Assembly: GCA_905221605.1 (NCBI GenBank)
Contig: CAJNDS010002723.1
Location: 801,816 to 865,815, forward strand
DNA: 64,000 nucleotides
Direction of reading: 5' to 3'
Origin: Symbiodinium natans
Lineage: Eukaryota > Sar > Dinophyceae > Suessiales > Symbiodiniaceae
Positions 52,973 to 63,691 of the stretch are shown here, in pieces. Position 1 is the first letter of the stretch, and the number at the start of each line of letters is the position of its first letter. Under the pieces are notes generated by a model, which saw only the letters and a list, made by a program, of their open reading frames with translations, searched no databases and was not told where the DNA came from. Both the position numbers and the translations under genes were made by a program.

Positions 52973-53056
52973 GTCTTCATCAGTGACGACGAGGGCCTGT
53001 TGCAGAAAGATGCTCCGGATGTTGATGGTTCGAGCCCGAGAGCCCCAAAACCCTTA
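52973..53056 (+). CDS. Candidate exon
   Basis: After CAACCAG the frame reads VFISDDEGLLQKDAPDVDGS then SPRAPKP and runs into GGGTTTAGGG. The acidic start suggests a surface segment. Unknown. Confidence 0.5.
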
Positions 53057-53467
53057 GGGTTTAGGGTTGCTTGGCTGCCAGTCCGCGAGCCCAGTTGCAA
53101 AAACGGTTTAGGGTTAGGGTTGCGACACCCTAAACCCTACGCCCCAAACCCTAAACCGCATGAACTTCTTGATTGCAGCTCCGGGCTTATGCGTTCTAAG
53201 CCCTTGTACCCCTTGTAGCCCTAAGCTCAGCCCTCAACTCCTGAACCCTAGAACCCCAAATCACCCCAGGGGGTTTAGGGTTTGGGGTTTGGGGTTTTTG
53301 GGGGTGTGAGAGTTTAGGTTGGGGGTGGATTTGGGGTGTCGGGTAGAAAGCGCTGCATGGGTCGGGTAGCAATGGTCATCACGGGTTACAGGGGGGGGTG
53401 AAATCATGCGAGTTTGGCGTCAGAATCCAGGGTTCCTTGCAGTGGAAAGAACCTTTGAGAGAACTAT

Positions 53468-53569
53468 TTTGGGATGCTCCCCCTTAAACTAACAGTCCTT
53501 AATAGGGATGATAGTAGTACCAACATCCCGCCCTCTTCCGGACTGTTAGTATCAGGGGGAACATCCCAA
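53468..53569. mobile_element. Family B element
   Basis: TTGGGATGCTCCCCCTTAAA, then ACTAACAGTCCTTAAT, GGACTGTTAGTATCAGG and GGGGAACATCCCAA. Confidence 0.8.
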
Positions 53570-54094
53570 GAACTATTCGTCTTCTGCTTCCAGTTCGCGG
53601 GCGGGAGCTTTCAGTTAACTCGTGCTCCAGGCTCTGCTCTTGCGAATCCCTCCCCCGCCCCTTGTTACATCTGAAAAACGGTATCGGAGCCCGAAACACC
53701 AAACCCTGGCTCCGCTAGGCGGGCGGCAAAAAAGGCCCTGAACCCCAAACCTTTCGCCGAGCCCACGAGTGCTTGGCCAGGGAAGCTGCGCGAGTGCGCC
53801 ACCGGCTTTGGCACCTGGATGGGATGATTTGTGCGAAGCACAGAGCAGAGCGCACGCCAAGGGTTTAGGGTTGAGGGTTCAGGGGTTGAGGGTTTAGGGC
53901 TCAAAAGGGTTCAGGCAAGATTGTCCGGAGCCCAGGACTCAAAAGGGTTTAGGGACCCGGAGCCCTGAGCCCTTGGCGTAGCCAGTTTTGGCTCCAGCGA
54001 GTGGCAGGAATCACCCGAACGCAGCATGACATCACACAACCCGATGACAACCCCTGACATCAGGATCTTGGGGTCCAGACTTCGCCTATGGGGG

Positions 54095-54195
54095 GGGGTT
54101 GTCGGAAAATTAGGGGGGTGCCTTATTGGGGTCCTTACAAAAAGGGGAATCCCTTCTGCTACTGGTGTTGAGGGTCCCCTATCGTCGTAAACCCC
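54095..54195. mobile_element. Family D element just upstream of the RAP gene
   Basis: GGGTGCCTTATTGGGGTCCT ... GGGAATCCCTTCTGCTAC ... ATCGTCGTAAACCCC. Ends about 80 nt before the chosen start codon. Confidence 0.65.
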
Positions 54196-54274
54196 GACAC
54201 ATGTCACGGCATGCAGTGATGGAGCGCACTTGGCAGAAGTGCGCTCTTGGGCGCCAGCTACGAGCCTTCGTCCC

Positions 54275-57200
54275 ATGTGGTGCCTGTACCGTCGCTGCGG
54301 AATTGGCCCAGATGCGCGTGCGGTAGCGACCCAGAGCCCGGTTCGACTCTTGCGGGGCCGGCCTCCTGTGCTCCTCGGAAGAAAGGTCAGGCGAGAACTG
54401 CAAGAGGTCGATGTTCAGAAAGATCCTAACAAGGCTGCCGTGCCTGCGGGTCCTGGCGGCCTCGTCAGTTTCAGAAAACTTTGCGAAACAGCTTCGCAGT
54501 CTGGTGCCCACGACCCGAAGGCGCTCTCGCTGCTTCGACAGGCGGGAAGACTGGCGCGCACACCTGCAGAGTCCGCACTGGTGGTGAATCACTTTGCGGC
54601 CGTGTCGCGGGACGAGCCTTTCATCCGGTTCATGGCCGGGAAGCTGATTTCCTGCAGCCTTGCTGGCCAGAGCAGGCACGTTTGTTTGGCAGCTAGCGCT
54701 CTGGCACGTGCAGAGGTTTGGGTGCCAGGGTTTGGCTCCTTGGTGGATCAAATTTTCGGCCACACTCATCCAGAGATCTCCTTCAGATGCCTCACAGCCA
54801 TCGACGTTGCACAGATCTGCCGCTTTGCTGCTGTTTTTCGCAAGCCCTTGCAAGCCATGGGTTTCTGTGGGGTACTTGGAAACAATTTTCTAATTTTTGA
54901 GCACTATAACTCCTAAGAAACAGCAGAGGTTATAATTTGTGCTAGGGTTCCAAGTTCAGTATAGGTTTGTCGCAGGAACGAGTCTTGGACGCAGTTCACA
55001 CGCGCCTGCAAGGTCTGGAGGACTCCGGGGAGCGAGTGGAAGCCACTGGACTCATCTCCTTGCTGAGATCAGTGGCCCTAGTCTCGGACAGCATCTATAT
55101 CCCCCTTGAGAATTGTTTTTTTGAATCTTTGTTCATGTAAAACCCAAGAGGATGTTAAACATATGGTTTTTTTTAAAGCTTCTAAGGGGAGTCTAGGCAT
55201 GGCTACAGCCCCAAATCCTTCAAAGCCATTCGCGCTCTGGCTCCGCACCAGACTGGTGAAGGAGCTGCCCCTCTGCTCCCCACGGCAACTTGCAAGTGCC
55301 TTGTTGGATCTGGGAGCACTCAAGCTGCTGGATGACAGCTCCCTCCTGCAGATACAGAGAGAGGTGACCCGAAACTGGAGGTCCAACAACATGCGGCCTC
55401 GTGATCTTGCATCCATCATCTCGGCATACTCAAAGCTTGAAGGTGTCCCCGCGCGTCAAGCTGCGATAGAGCCGCTCCTGCCTCAGATGCTCGAGATGAT
55501 GTCCACACTCTCCGGTGCCAGCCTTTGCGAGCTTCTGCACGGATTCGCCTCTGCTAACATCTATGACCGGGTGCTCTTAGACGAGTGGTCCGACCACTTT
55601 GCTGCGAAGGTGCTGGGCTCTCCAGAGGGGCCTGCTCGCTATGCCCTGAGCCCGGCCGAACTGTCGCTTGCAGTGGCTGACTTGGCCAAGCTGCGCTATG
55701 TGAAGAAGGACACCCGACGCAGTTTCTCTGCCCTCCTGGAACAGGTCGTGGATGTTGCTCCGTCTCTTGGTGGCCTGGCTGTTTGTCACGTCGTGTGCGC
55801 GTTGGCGCGGGTCTCTCCTGCCACCACCCCCACCACCCCCACCACATTCACCACCCTCGCCACGCCCTCGGCTTTGGTGGACAGCTCCGCGGCGGAGTTC
55901 AGGTCTGCTCTTCTAAACAGGCTCGAGGCCCAGATCCTCGTCAAGGTGGAGGAGTTGCGCCCGCAGGGCTTGAGCGCCAGCGCGGCGGCCTTTGTCAAGC
56001 TGCGGCACTTCAGTGAGGGGCTCTTGAGCGGCCTCACCGCCGCGGCGGCCACCCGCTTTGCCAGCTTTTCGGCGGAGGACTTCTCCATGTTCTCATCTGC
56101 CATTGGGACTGCGCAGCAGAGCTTGGCGCAAGGCTGGTGTGAGAATCACTTGGAGTTGCTGGGTGAGCATGCAGCTTCCGCGCTCCAGCAAGGGTCAAGT
56201 GCTTGGACGCCAAGGCAAGTTTCGCAGGTGTTGCACCCCTTTGTCGCCCAGAAGCGCCCTCCACAAGACTTGATCCATGCTGCCGTATCACACCTCAGGA
56301 AAACATCCACGAACTACTCGCCACGCGATCTGGCAAAGCTGTTGAGCAACCTGCACGGCTGTGGAGTTCTCCACCGCGACGCCGCAGTGGCTGCAGATAT
56401 TTTGCAGTCATCCGAAAGGCGCCTGCGACATCGAGGGCCTGAGATAGTGGCCGTCGCAAACTCCTTGGCGCAGCTGCGTCAAGTTATCCCTGTGTCACAA
56501 CTCAGGTATCGCTTTCGCAGGCTGAGTATCAGCGTCCAGTTGGCCTTGGCCCGAAACTTGCTGTCACTCCAAGACCAGGCCGACGTGTTGCGAATCTGGG
56601 CCTTGGTGGGGCTCAGGGACTGGCGCCTCCTGGCCGCGCTGGCCACGAACGCCTCCCAGGCCATGGAGGCCGCCGCCACCAAGCTGTTGACGGGGCTTGG
56701 GCAGTTGCCTTTCCCCGCTGAGGACCTGCCTCAAGCAGTCTACGCATATGTGAAGCTGGGAGCACCGGACTCGGTGCAGCCCAAGTATCGGGATTCCATT
56801 CTAGAGTTCCTCGTCCGGGCCATGAAGGCACTTCTGCAGGTCGATGCTGTGCCGAGACTTGGGGAGCGGGCTCTGCGCCAGCTGCTGCTGGGCATCGCCT
56901 TCTGGGGGCCACCAAAGCGCACGTCGCCGCCTTTGGAATCCGACGCAGATTCGCAGGCTGGAGAGCTCCGGCAGGCTCTGCTAAAGCAGAGCCTGGACTC
57001 CTGGCTTCAGCTGGAGAGCTGCAACCTGACCGGAGAGACAGCCCGCATGGTTGTGGCCTCTGCCTCAATGGAGTTTGGGGTCCAAGCCGCTGAACTCACG
57101 GCCGCGGCTGCAACACGCTTCCGGCAAGTTCAGAGGCCACAACATGCAGTCGCCATCCTGAGCCAGTCCATGAACGATCTTCAGTCCTATGAGCGCAGTG

Positions 57201-57700
57201 TCTTTAAGGCGCTGGAGAAACTGCTGGCCGCCCGCTGCAAGGCGCCTGGGCCGCCAGCCGTCGTGGGGCAGTTTATGGCCCCGTGCTGCGACGTGCGGCT
57301 GGCCGTGCCTGCCTGGGAGGTGGCAGTGGAAGTTGGCTTGAAGAACCACCTCTTCGAGGGTCCCCGTGAAGCCTGGGCAGAGGGGTCCGAAGGCTGGGGT
57401 CGGAACCCTGAGAGCGAACTAGATCATGGACCCATCCCTGGCGACTTCATAGGTGATGAGATGCTCGAGGATGAGCAAAGCTGGTTCAACGTCGACGGAG
57501 GCGAAGGTCTGGATGCCTCACCGGGTATTCCGTGGCAGCAGCTTCCAGCTCTTCGCATAAGGCTTTTGCGTGCTTCCGGTTGGAAGGTCATCGAGATTCC
57601 CTACTACGACTGGCGAAAGCTCGGGAAACTGGAGCAGCAGAAATTCCTCGGCCAGCTGCTGAAGCCGTATCTGTCTGCGCCCATGCAAAGAATCGAGTAG
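54275..57700 (+). CDS. RAP-domain protein with long helical-repeat region, three exons
   Basis: Exons 54275-54860, 54965-55090 and 55197-57700 join to exactly 1072 codons (1071 aa plus TAG). Intron 1 (104 nt) is GT to AGTATAG and intron 2 (106 nt) is GC to GTCTAG; both junctions restore frame. The start is the first ATG in the open frame, giving an Arg-rich N-terminus (MWCLYRRCG ... VRLLRGRPPVLLGRKVRREL) that suggests mitochondrial targeting (inference). Most of the protein is short helical repeats (for example LASALLDLGALKLL, DLASIISAYSKLEG, LSLAVADLAKLRYV). The C-terminus, about residues 945-1062, is a RAP domain: VAVEVG, a long acidic insert, then LRIRLLRASGWKVIEIPYYD and WRKL. RAP proteins of this build bind organelle RNA (established for the family); the target here is unknown. 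More 5-prime exons are possible. Confidence 0.85.
54861..54964 (+). other. RAP gene intron 1, introner-like
   Basis: The intron holds ACTTGGAA near its start and TTCCAAGT near its end (inverted repeat). The segment GCTAGGGTTCCAAGTTCAGT also occurs at 14687-14706 with one difference. The sequence after the acceptor (GTTTGT) resembles the intron start (GTTTCT), as for an inserted intron with a short duplication. Confidence 0.6.
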
Positions 57701-59290
57701 CAGCTTCCGTGCAGCGAACATGGGCAGGTTGAGCAAAAAGGGAAGAAAAAAAGGGTATCTTCATGCACGTCTGGCGATGTGCTCAGAGAGCGGGTGCTGG
57801 TTGAGGTCCCGAGCCCTCCAGCACTGCACGTCTAAGACCCGGTCTTATCCCTGTACCGAGGCAGCAAGGGCTACGCCAACCCTCTGCTGAGTTGTACATT
57901 GATGCCCAGCACATCGTCCAGCGGCTGGCATTTGATCCAGTGCTGCCTTCCATGACGTATCAGTTGTGCTGTATTCGGACACAGTCGCGTTAAAGTATGC
58001 CTGTACCGCGTTCTGTAAGCAGGCTGCATGCTAGATCCACAGAAGTGCTCATCAGAAGAAGAGTCCCAGAATACCTCGCACCCTGCTTGCACCGACTGGT
58101 ATAAGAGTATGCAAGAGTCGATGCGTAATGGGACTTTTCTTCGTGATGGCATCGTCCTTATCCGTCTTATTCCTGCTCCCAAAGCTGTGCAGCTTTCCCG
58201 AGCCGAGATGATAGTGTACACGACAGCTGGTGACAGCTGCGGATCGCCAAGACATGCAGGGTGAAAGGCGCACACAGCATGCTGCCTCCAGAGAATTTGG
58301 GATGCAGAGGCTTTGGGGTTTAGAGTTTCAGGGTTTAGGGTTCAGGGCTTATAAGAAGCCAGTTGGAAACTCAATAGCCTTAATCCCTACGAGTAAAGTA
58401 TAGGTAATCCCAGCACTATTTGTCCTTAAAAAGGTTTGAAGGGGCTTCGCCTCACTGCTCCTGCACCGACAAGGCCAAGCGTATGGCTTTCCGTATTCAC
58501 TTGCATCCGCTAGCGAAAGGGTTGTTTTGATCTTCCGAGTAAAGTCGGCGTGCTTCTAAAAACAGCACCCGAGGGTGATCTTCTGCTAGAGTGCTAGAAC
58601 ATGCCATGTGGGTGGATGGCAAAATCATGGTCCCTTCTTGGATCCCTATTACAATACGGCACGTAATATTTAGGGTCCCCCAAAAAACTCATAATTTTGA
58701 CAAACGCCCGTGTAATGTGCCGCCTGATTTCCTTTCAGCCGAGCTTGGGCGTTTAGACAGTCGCACCCCTGCAGCTGCTCTGTGACCATGTCCACTCTGC
58801 GGTCCGATTGTTTTGAGCAGGTAGGCCACCCCCATGTAGCCGGGTCCCTAAACCCTGCATCCATGGGCCTTCATCGCAATCTAGCCCAGTGTGGCCCCTG
58901 CTGTAGAAGCTTGCCAAATCATTGGCCCAGGACTGCGCTAGGTCTCACGGCAAAGCTGCGAGTTCTGCGTTGAGGGAAGAGAACCCAGAACACAGAAGCC
59001 ATGCCCACCCATATCCCCCCGATATCTACCCCTCAAGTGAGCACATAAGGTCATAAGTGTACCAAAGTCCCTCAGTCCCCAAGAATAACATGAGCCGCTG
59101 AAGTCCAACTTTCTGCACAAAAGTTTCCGGTGATCCGAGCTAATTTAAATACCCATGAATTGGGCACCCTTCAACAACGCAGCCTTTCAGAAGAACTTCT
59201 TACATACTCCCAGGAACCCCAAACCCTAAACCCTGAGCAAAACAAAAAAACTAAACCCCAAACCCTCAGCAAACAAACTCAACCACGCCA
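57701..59290. other. Downstream of the RAP gene, unassigned
   Basis: Unique sequence, almost free of telomeric units. Frames at 57871-58275 (minus) and 58028-58264 (plus) overlap and are not recognisable. Confidence 0.4.
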
Positions 59291-59299
59291 CCAAACAAG

Positions 59300-59385
59300 T
59301 TGGGCTCCCAATGCCTCTGCGCCATGGCCAGCGATCTCCAGCAGAATCCGGCAGGATGCAATAGCTTCGAGTCCAATGTCTTCAG
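59300..59385 (+). CDS. Candidate exon, Cys-containing
   Basis: After CAAACAAG the frame reads LGSQCLCAMASDLQQNPAGC then NSFESNVF, ending TTCAG with a GA next. Telomeric units follow at 59392. Unknown. Confidence 0.45.
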
Positions 59386-59391
59386 GACCAT

Positions 59392-59450
59392 AGGGTTTAG
59401 GGTTTAGAGTTTAGGGTTTAGGGTTTAGGGTTTAGGGTTTAGGGTTTAGG
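59392..59450 (+). repeat. Telomeric array, TTTAGGG orientation
   Basis: Eight units, one TTTAGAG variant. Confidence 0.95.
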
Positions 59451-59885
59451 GGATGGTTCATCGTTCAGGGTTCAGGGTTTGGCGACGTTCCTGGGAAAAA
59501 TGGTTCAGGGTTTGGGGGTTTACAGTTTAGGGTCGCTCAAAACAAGGGGCTTCTACAGGGTCTTCGATGTTGGCCCTTGCGCACTTTGCGGCTAGTGGAG
59601 TGGCAGGCGGGCCATGGATCGCAGGGCGTTGTTTTGCTTAAGGTTTCGAGTTCATCGCTTGTAGGGTGTACGGGTACGACGTTCTTCAAAGGACTCGACC
59701 TTAGACTCAGACGCCCCCCAGGTGCCAGGTGCCAGCACCCCAAGAGACCTTGCCCAGGCAGGACAAGTGCCGCCATTGCGGGCTGTCCTGGCGATTGCTG
59801 GGGGCCACAGACAGGGATTTCAGGGTCTAGGGTTTAGGGGTATGGGTGTGGACCATTATGCGTTCCTTGAGCATTGTTCCTGTGC
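59451..59885. other. Unassigned with two competing frames
   Basis: Around 59720-59815 one frame reads VPGASTPRDLAQAGQVPPLR and another PQETLPRQDKCRHCGLSWRL. One may be an exon, but I cannot choose. Confidence 0.3.
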
Positions 59886-59998
59886 ACATATATATATATA
59901 TATATATAGATATACATATGTATAACATCGACTATCTATAAATATGTATAACATCTAATTTCTTGCCTTTGCTGCGTGACACCATTTCGTCATGGCAC

Positions 59999-60046
<48 letters not shown>

Positions 60047-60121
60047 GAGAGAGAAATGTTATCACGCGCCCCTGGGGGCGGCCTCCTCTTTCGGGGGGGG
60101 GGGCATGCGTGCAGGAGACAG

Positions 60122-60156
<35 letters not shown>

Positions 60157-60160
60157 GTTA
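59886..60160. repeat. TA and two GA microsatellites sharing a 3-prime flank
   Basis: (TA)n at 59888-59908, (GA)n at 60003-60053 and 60126-60153. Both GA runs end in GAGAGAAATGTTAT, and AAGAAATGTTATATG recurs at 60207. Confidence 0.9.
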
Positions 60161-60272
60161 TATCGGGGTGGCCCCCTCGTGGGGTCATACGCCTGGCAAG
60201 CAAGCAAGAAATGTTATATGTAGGTTGCAATTCAGGATGCTAGGTGTTGTGCGCTGTTTCGACAAGCAGCCC

Positions 60273-60346
60273 TAATCCCTAATCCCTAAACCCTAAACCC
60301 TAAACCCTAAACCCTAAACCCTAAACCCTAAACCCTAAACCCTAAA
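60273..60346 (-). repeat. Telomeric array, about ten CCCTAAA units
   Basis: Begins with two CCCTAAT units. Confidence 0.95.
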
Positions 60347-60439
60347 GTGCAGTGCGGGTGGCGAAATCCTAAACCTTCAGGAATCGGGCCCTTTTTGGAA
60401 AATTCTGAGTCTTAGGGACTCCTCAGACCCCTGGCCCGG

Positions 60440-60808
60440 ACCCCTCAAGCCTGAGCTGTCCTACCCTCAAAAAATGCTGACCATGTCAGAAGGGTTTAGG
60501 GTTTAGGGTTTAGGGTTTAGGGTTTAGGGTTTCTTTGTCATAGTTGGGGAACATTTTACGTTTTTAAGGGTACTTAAACCCAATAAGGGATAGAAGTTTT
60601 GATTTTCAATACTATCGCAACCATGAGCCAGGTTTAGGGTTTGGGGTTTAGGGTCTTCGGTCCCTAGAGTTCAGGATGCCAGTCGGAAGAGAGTCCAACC
60701 CTCAACATAGCTGACCATGTCAGAATGGGGTATCAATGCAGGGGTTTAGAGTTTAGGGTGCGAGTCGGAAAGAGTCCAACCCTCAAAGTTGCTGACCATG
60801 TCAGCATG
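60440..60808. repeat. Three dispersed copies of a CCCTCAA...GACCATGTCAG unit
   Basis: CTGACCATGTCAG occurs near 60478, 60711 and 60792, each preceded by CCCTCAA plus a short stretch; two are also preceded by AGTCGGAA and AGAGTCCAA. A telomeric array (60493-60531) and a family G element lie between copies. Confidence 0.75.
60532..60628. mobile_element. Family G element between telomeric arrays
   Basis: TTTGTCATAGTTGGGGAACA ... TTAAGGGTACTTAAACCCAA ... GCAACCATGAGCC. Related to 29344-29441. TTTAGGG units abut both ends. Confidence 0.7.
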
Positions 60809-61212
60809 GGTTTCGGGTTTGGGTTTTTTAAAGGGTTTAGGGTCTAGGATGTCGCCCCTAAACCCTAAACCCTAAACCCGAAACCCTAAACCCTAAACCC
60901 TAAACCCCTGGCGATGGCCTTCGGGAGATGCCGGGAGCTCCCAGGCTTGAGGTTTCTTCGTTCCCCAGCGCCCCATCCAAGCTTTACACTTTATGGCAGC
61001 AAAAGACCCTTCTAGGGGTTTAGGGTTTAGGGTTTAGGGTAGCAATGCTGGTGATAGTAGGGTGATATCGCCATCGCATGTAAGAATAGCAAGAGTACTA
61101 AGACGAGCAATGAAAGGTTCTAACGGCAAGAAAGCTGGCGATGCTAGCAGTACTCGCTCTCCTCTTTCAGACTCTCTCTCACATTCTTTGTTTCAAGTTA
61201 AAGAAACATGAG

Positions 61213-61271
61213 CAAACCCTAAACCCTAAACCCTAAACCCTAAACCCTAAACCCTAAACCCTAAACCCTAA
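61213..61271 (-). repeat. Telomeric array, eight CCCTAAA units
   Basis: A perfect run. Confidence 0.95.
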
Positions 61272-61283
61272 TGATAGTAACAG

Positions 61284-61368
61284 TCGTCGCAAACCTGGGA
61301 GGCACGCGAATGCCTTGGACTCCACGACCGAGCGGCGACTCCGACAGGCGGAGGAGGCCTGGCACTGA
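61284..61368 (+). CDS. Candidate terminal exon with stop
   Basis: The frame reads RKPGRHANALDSTTERRLRQ then AEEAWH and TGA. Two other frames are also open over part of it. Unknown. Confidence 0.35.
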
Positions 61369-61531
61369 AATCCCTAAACCCTAAACCCCAAACCCCAAAC
61401 CCTAAACCCTAAACCCTAGACCCCCAACCCTCAGATGAGAGGGCTTGAAAGGCTTCTAGGGTTCACTTGCATCCAGTTGGGCTGCAGCCGGCTGATGCCC
61501 GAAGGCCCATTGCCAAAGGGTATGCTGGGTA

Positions 61532-61670
61532 TACTTGGAGGTTCATGGGTGCCAAGTGTAAGTCTACTGCTTAAACCCTAAACCCTAAACCCTAAACCCT
61601 AAACCCCAGAGGACTTATCTTAATGAGTACAGTTATCATTTGGGGTTAGAAGCACCCGAAAGCTCCAAGT
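61532..61670. mobile_element. Family A element interrupted by a telomeric array
   Basis: TACTTGGAGGTTCATGGGTG at the left, GCACCCGAAAGCTCCAAGT at the right. A CCCTAAA array of about five units (61572-61606) sits inside. Confidence 0.75.
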
Positions 61671-61679
61671 GAGTGCAGG

Positions 61680-62570
61680 GTTGTGGGGGGAGGAGGCTGA
61701 AGGTTAAGGGCTTTAGGGTTTCGGCCAGGTGCGTCGATCGTCAGCTGTGGCAAAGACTCAGGCCGCCAGATCCTTAGTGAGGACGCGGGCTCAGGGTTTA
61801 GGTTTTTATATCCTATAGTGCTGTAGATGGTTTAGGGTTTAAGTTGTTCGAACCGAAGCTTCTTCTCAGCGGCCCCCCGAAATTACACAGGCAATTCCTT
61901 ATAGATGTGGGCACTTGAGGTAACCAAAGAAACCCTCTTTTCCTCATGAAAGAAGGCCCCACGAAAGTGGCCATCCCAAATTTCCGGTGCCCATCGAAAC
62001 ATATCCTGCGGTGGCGGTGGCCCAGCATTTCCCTGTACGACGTGCTAAGGAACATGCCTGAAACGGCGTAGGGGAAAACCTCACCCCGAAGCCAAACCCT
62101 ACAATTCTGTTATGGTTTCGGGGTGGCCAACGAAGGGTTTCAAGGCATTCGAAAACCCCTGGACCGATTGGCTCCCTCTCCCTTCAAGCCTAAAGAAATC
62201 CGCCCGAGAGTCCGAAACCCAAAGCATGTAAGCCCTACTGTCAGGGTCTCGGGTTCAGGGTTTAGGGCCCCCTAAGCCCTAAACTGGGAGCACATAGAAA
62301 TATAGAATAACATATAGGTATGGAGGCATGCCTTTTTTTTGTTGGTTTTCTCTTGTTTTTAGGTTTTTGTTTTGTGTGGGGCTTCGGAAAATAGCGGAGC
62401 ACCCGTTTTGGGGAGGATTCTCTATCAGAAGTACGGATTACGCTATTTCTTTGGTAGGTTACAGAACTGCACACGCACACACCTAAACCCTAAACCCTCG
62501 CACACACACACACACACTCACACCTAAACCCTGCACCCCAAGAAGCAGACCTAGAAAAGCCTCAAACCCT
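61680..62570. other. Unassigned
   Basis: Few telomeric units; (CA)n around 62467-62521. An 80-codon minus frame (61813-62055) is not recognisable. Confidence 0.4.
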
Positions 62571-62584
62571 AAACCCAACACAAG

Positions 62585-62704
62585 GCGAAGGCCAAGGCTG
62601 CACAGCGCCCCGAGCGGCGCCGGGCCCGCGCCGAGGACCGGGGGATTGACGGAGAAAGCCCTGGCACCCAAGGAAGCTGCATGTGCAGTGAGGAGTGTGC
62701 CTGA
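62585..62704 (+). CDS. Candidate terminal exon with stop
   Basis: After CAACACAAG the frame reads AKAKAAQRPERRRARAEDRG, IDGESPGTQGSCMCSEECA and TGA. Basic first half, Cys-rich end (C-x-C-x3-C). Unknown. Confidence 0.45.
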   Translation, partial: AKAKAAQRPERRRARAEDRGIDGESPGTQGSCMCSEECA

Positions 62705-63107
62705 TGTATGTAGGGTTTAGGGTGTAGGGTTTAGGGTATAGGGTTTAGGGTTTAGGGTGTATTCGTTACAAGGGCCCTATACGGTTTAAGTAATTCACCC
62801 TCGTCAGCGTACGCTCTATGGGTAGCAAGGAGTGCTTTCCTAAATCCGCAACCATCACGACTCTAACGTGTAGTCATGTGTAGTCCTTGTGTTGGGCTCT
62901 TTTGAGTACGCCTCTCACCCACAAAACCGTGCCAGCCAAATAGGGGTTTGGGCTTGTAAGGTTTCAGTTTAGTTCGCCCTAAACCCCTGAACCCTGAACC
63001 CTAAACCCTATCCTGATCAAGAGTCCTGGATGCAGTAAGGAGACTAGGTCATAATTATTGGTGAAGAATCAGGGCTTACGGCTTTTCTGGGTTATCAGGG
63101 CTCCACG

Positions 63108-63223
63108 TCGGGATGTTCCCCTTATACTAACAGTCCTTAACAGGAGACTACAATTGGGGGTATCATACTCTAAACCCTAAACCCTAAACCCTAAACCCTA
63201 CAGTATAAGGGGGAACATCCCAA
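63108..63223. mobile_element. Family B element interrupted by a telomeric array
   Basis: GGGATGTTCCCCTTATACTA and CAGTCCTTAA at the left, CAGTATAAGGGGGAACATCC at the right. Four CCCTAAA units (63171-63200) replace the expected GGACTGTTAG of the right arm. Confidence 0.8.
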
Positions 63224-63259
63224 GCTCAACAACCTCTGTGGGCGTGCAGTTTTTTGCAG

Positions 63260-63324
63260 GACTCGACGAGCCGCTGGTTTTTCGGAGAGGCCCAGGCAGC
63301 GGCGGGTCTGAGTGCGCTTTTTAG
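63260..63324 (+). CDS. Candidate exon
   Basis: After TTTTTGCAG the frame reads DSTSRWFFGEAQAAAGLSAL then F, ending TTTTTAG followed by GTTTGG. Unknown. Confidence 0.45.
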
Positions 63325-63329
63325 GTTTG

Positions 63330-63455
63330 GATTAGGGTTTAGGGTTTGGGGTTTGGCGTTTAGGGTTTAGGGTTTAGGGTTTGGGGTTTAGGGTTTAGGG
63401 TTTAGGGTTTGGGGTTTAGGGTTTAGGGTTTGGGGTTTAGGGTTTGGGGTTTGGG
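63330..63455 (+). repeat. Array alternating TTTAGGG and TTTGGGG
   Basis: The same higher-order alternation as at 6779-6874. Confidence 0.9.
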
Positions 63456-63494
63456 GTTGGCTTGGAGGGTTCCAGGATCCGTGAGGTCCAAGCC

Positions 63495-63610
63495 TACTTG
63501 GTGGGTACAGCCTTGTTTGGGTACTGAAACTCTAAACCCTAAACCCTAAACCCTAAACCCTAAACCCTAAACCCTAAACCCTACTTCCAGCTACCCATGA
63601 ACCTCCAAGT
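63495..63610. mobile_element. Family A element with telomeric array inside
   Basis: TACTTGGTGGGTACAGCC at the left, CAGCTACCCATGAACCTCCA at the right. Seven CCCTAAA units (63532-63583) occupy the middle. Confidence 0.75.
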
Positions 63611-63691
63611 CTGCTTAGGTTTCGCTGAGCCGTCATCCTTTCCTTGGAGCATGGGGTTTGAAGTTGCCAAAGGAGCATTAGGCACTTTCTC

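Noticed and set aside
54179-54853. 224-codon minus-strand frame
   Set aside because: Shadow of RAP exon 1, which has exact phase continuity with exons 2 and 3 and family support.
59932-60275. Several frames with Arg-Glu or Ser-Leu repeats
   Set aside because: They are translations of the (GA)n microsatellites.
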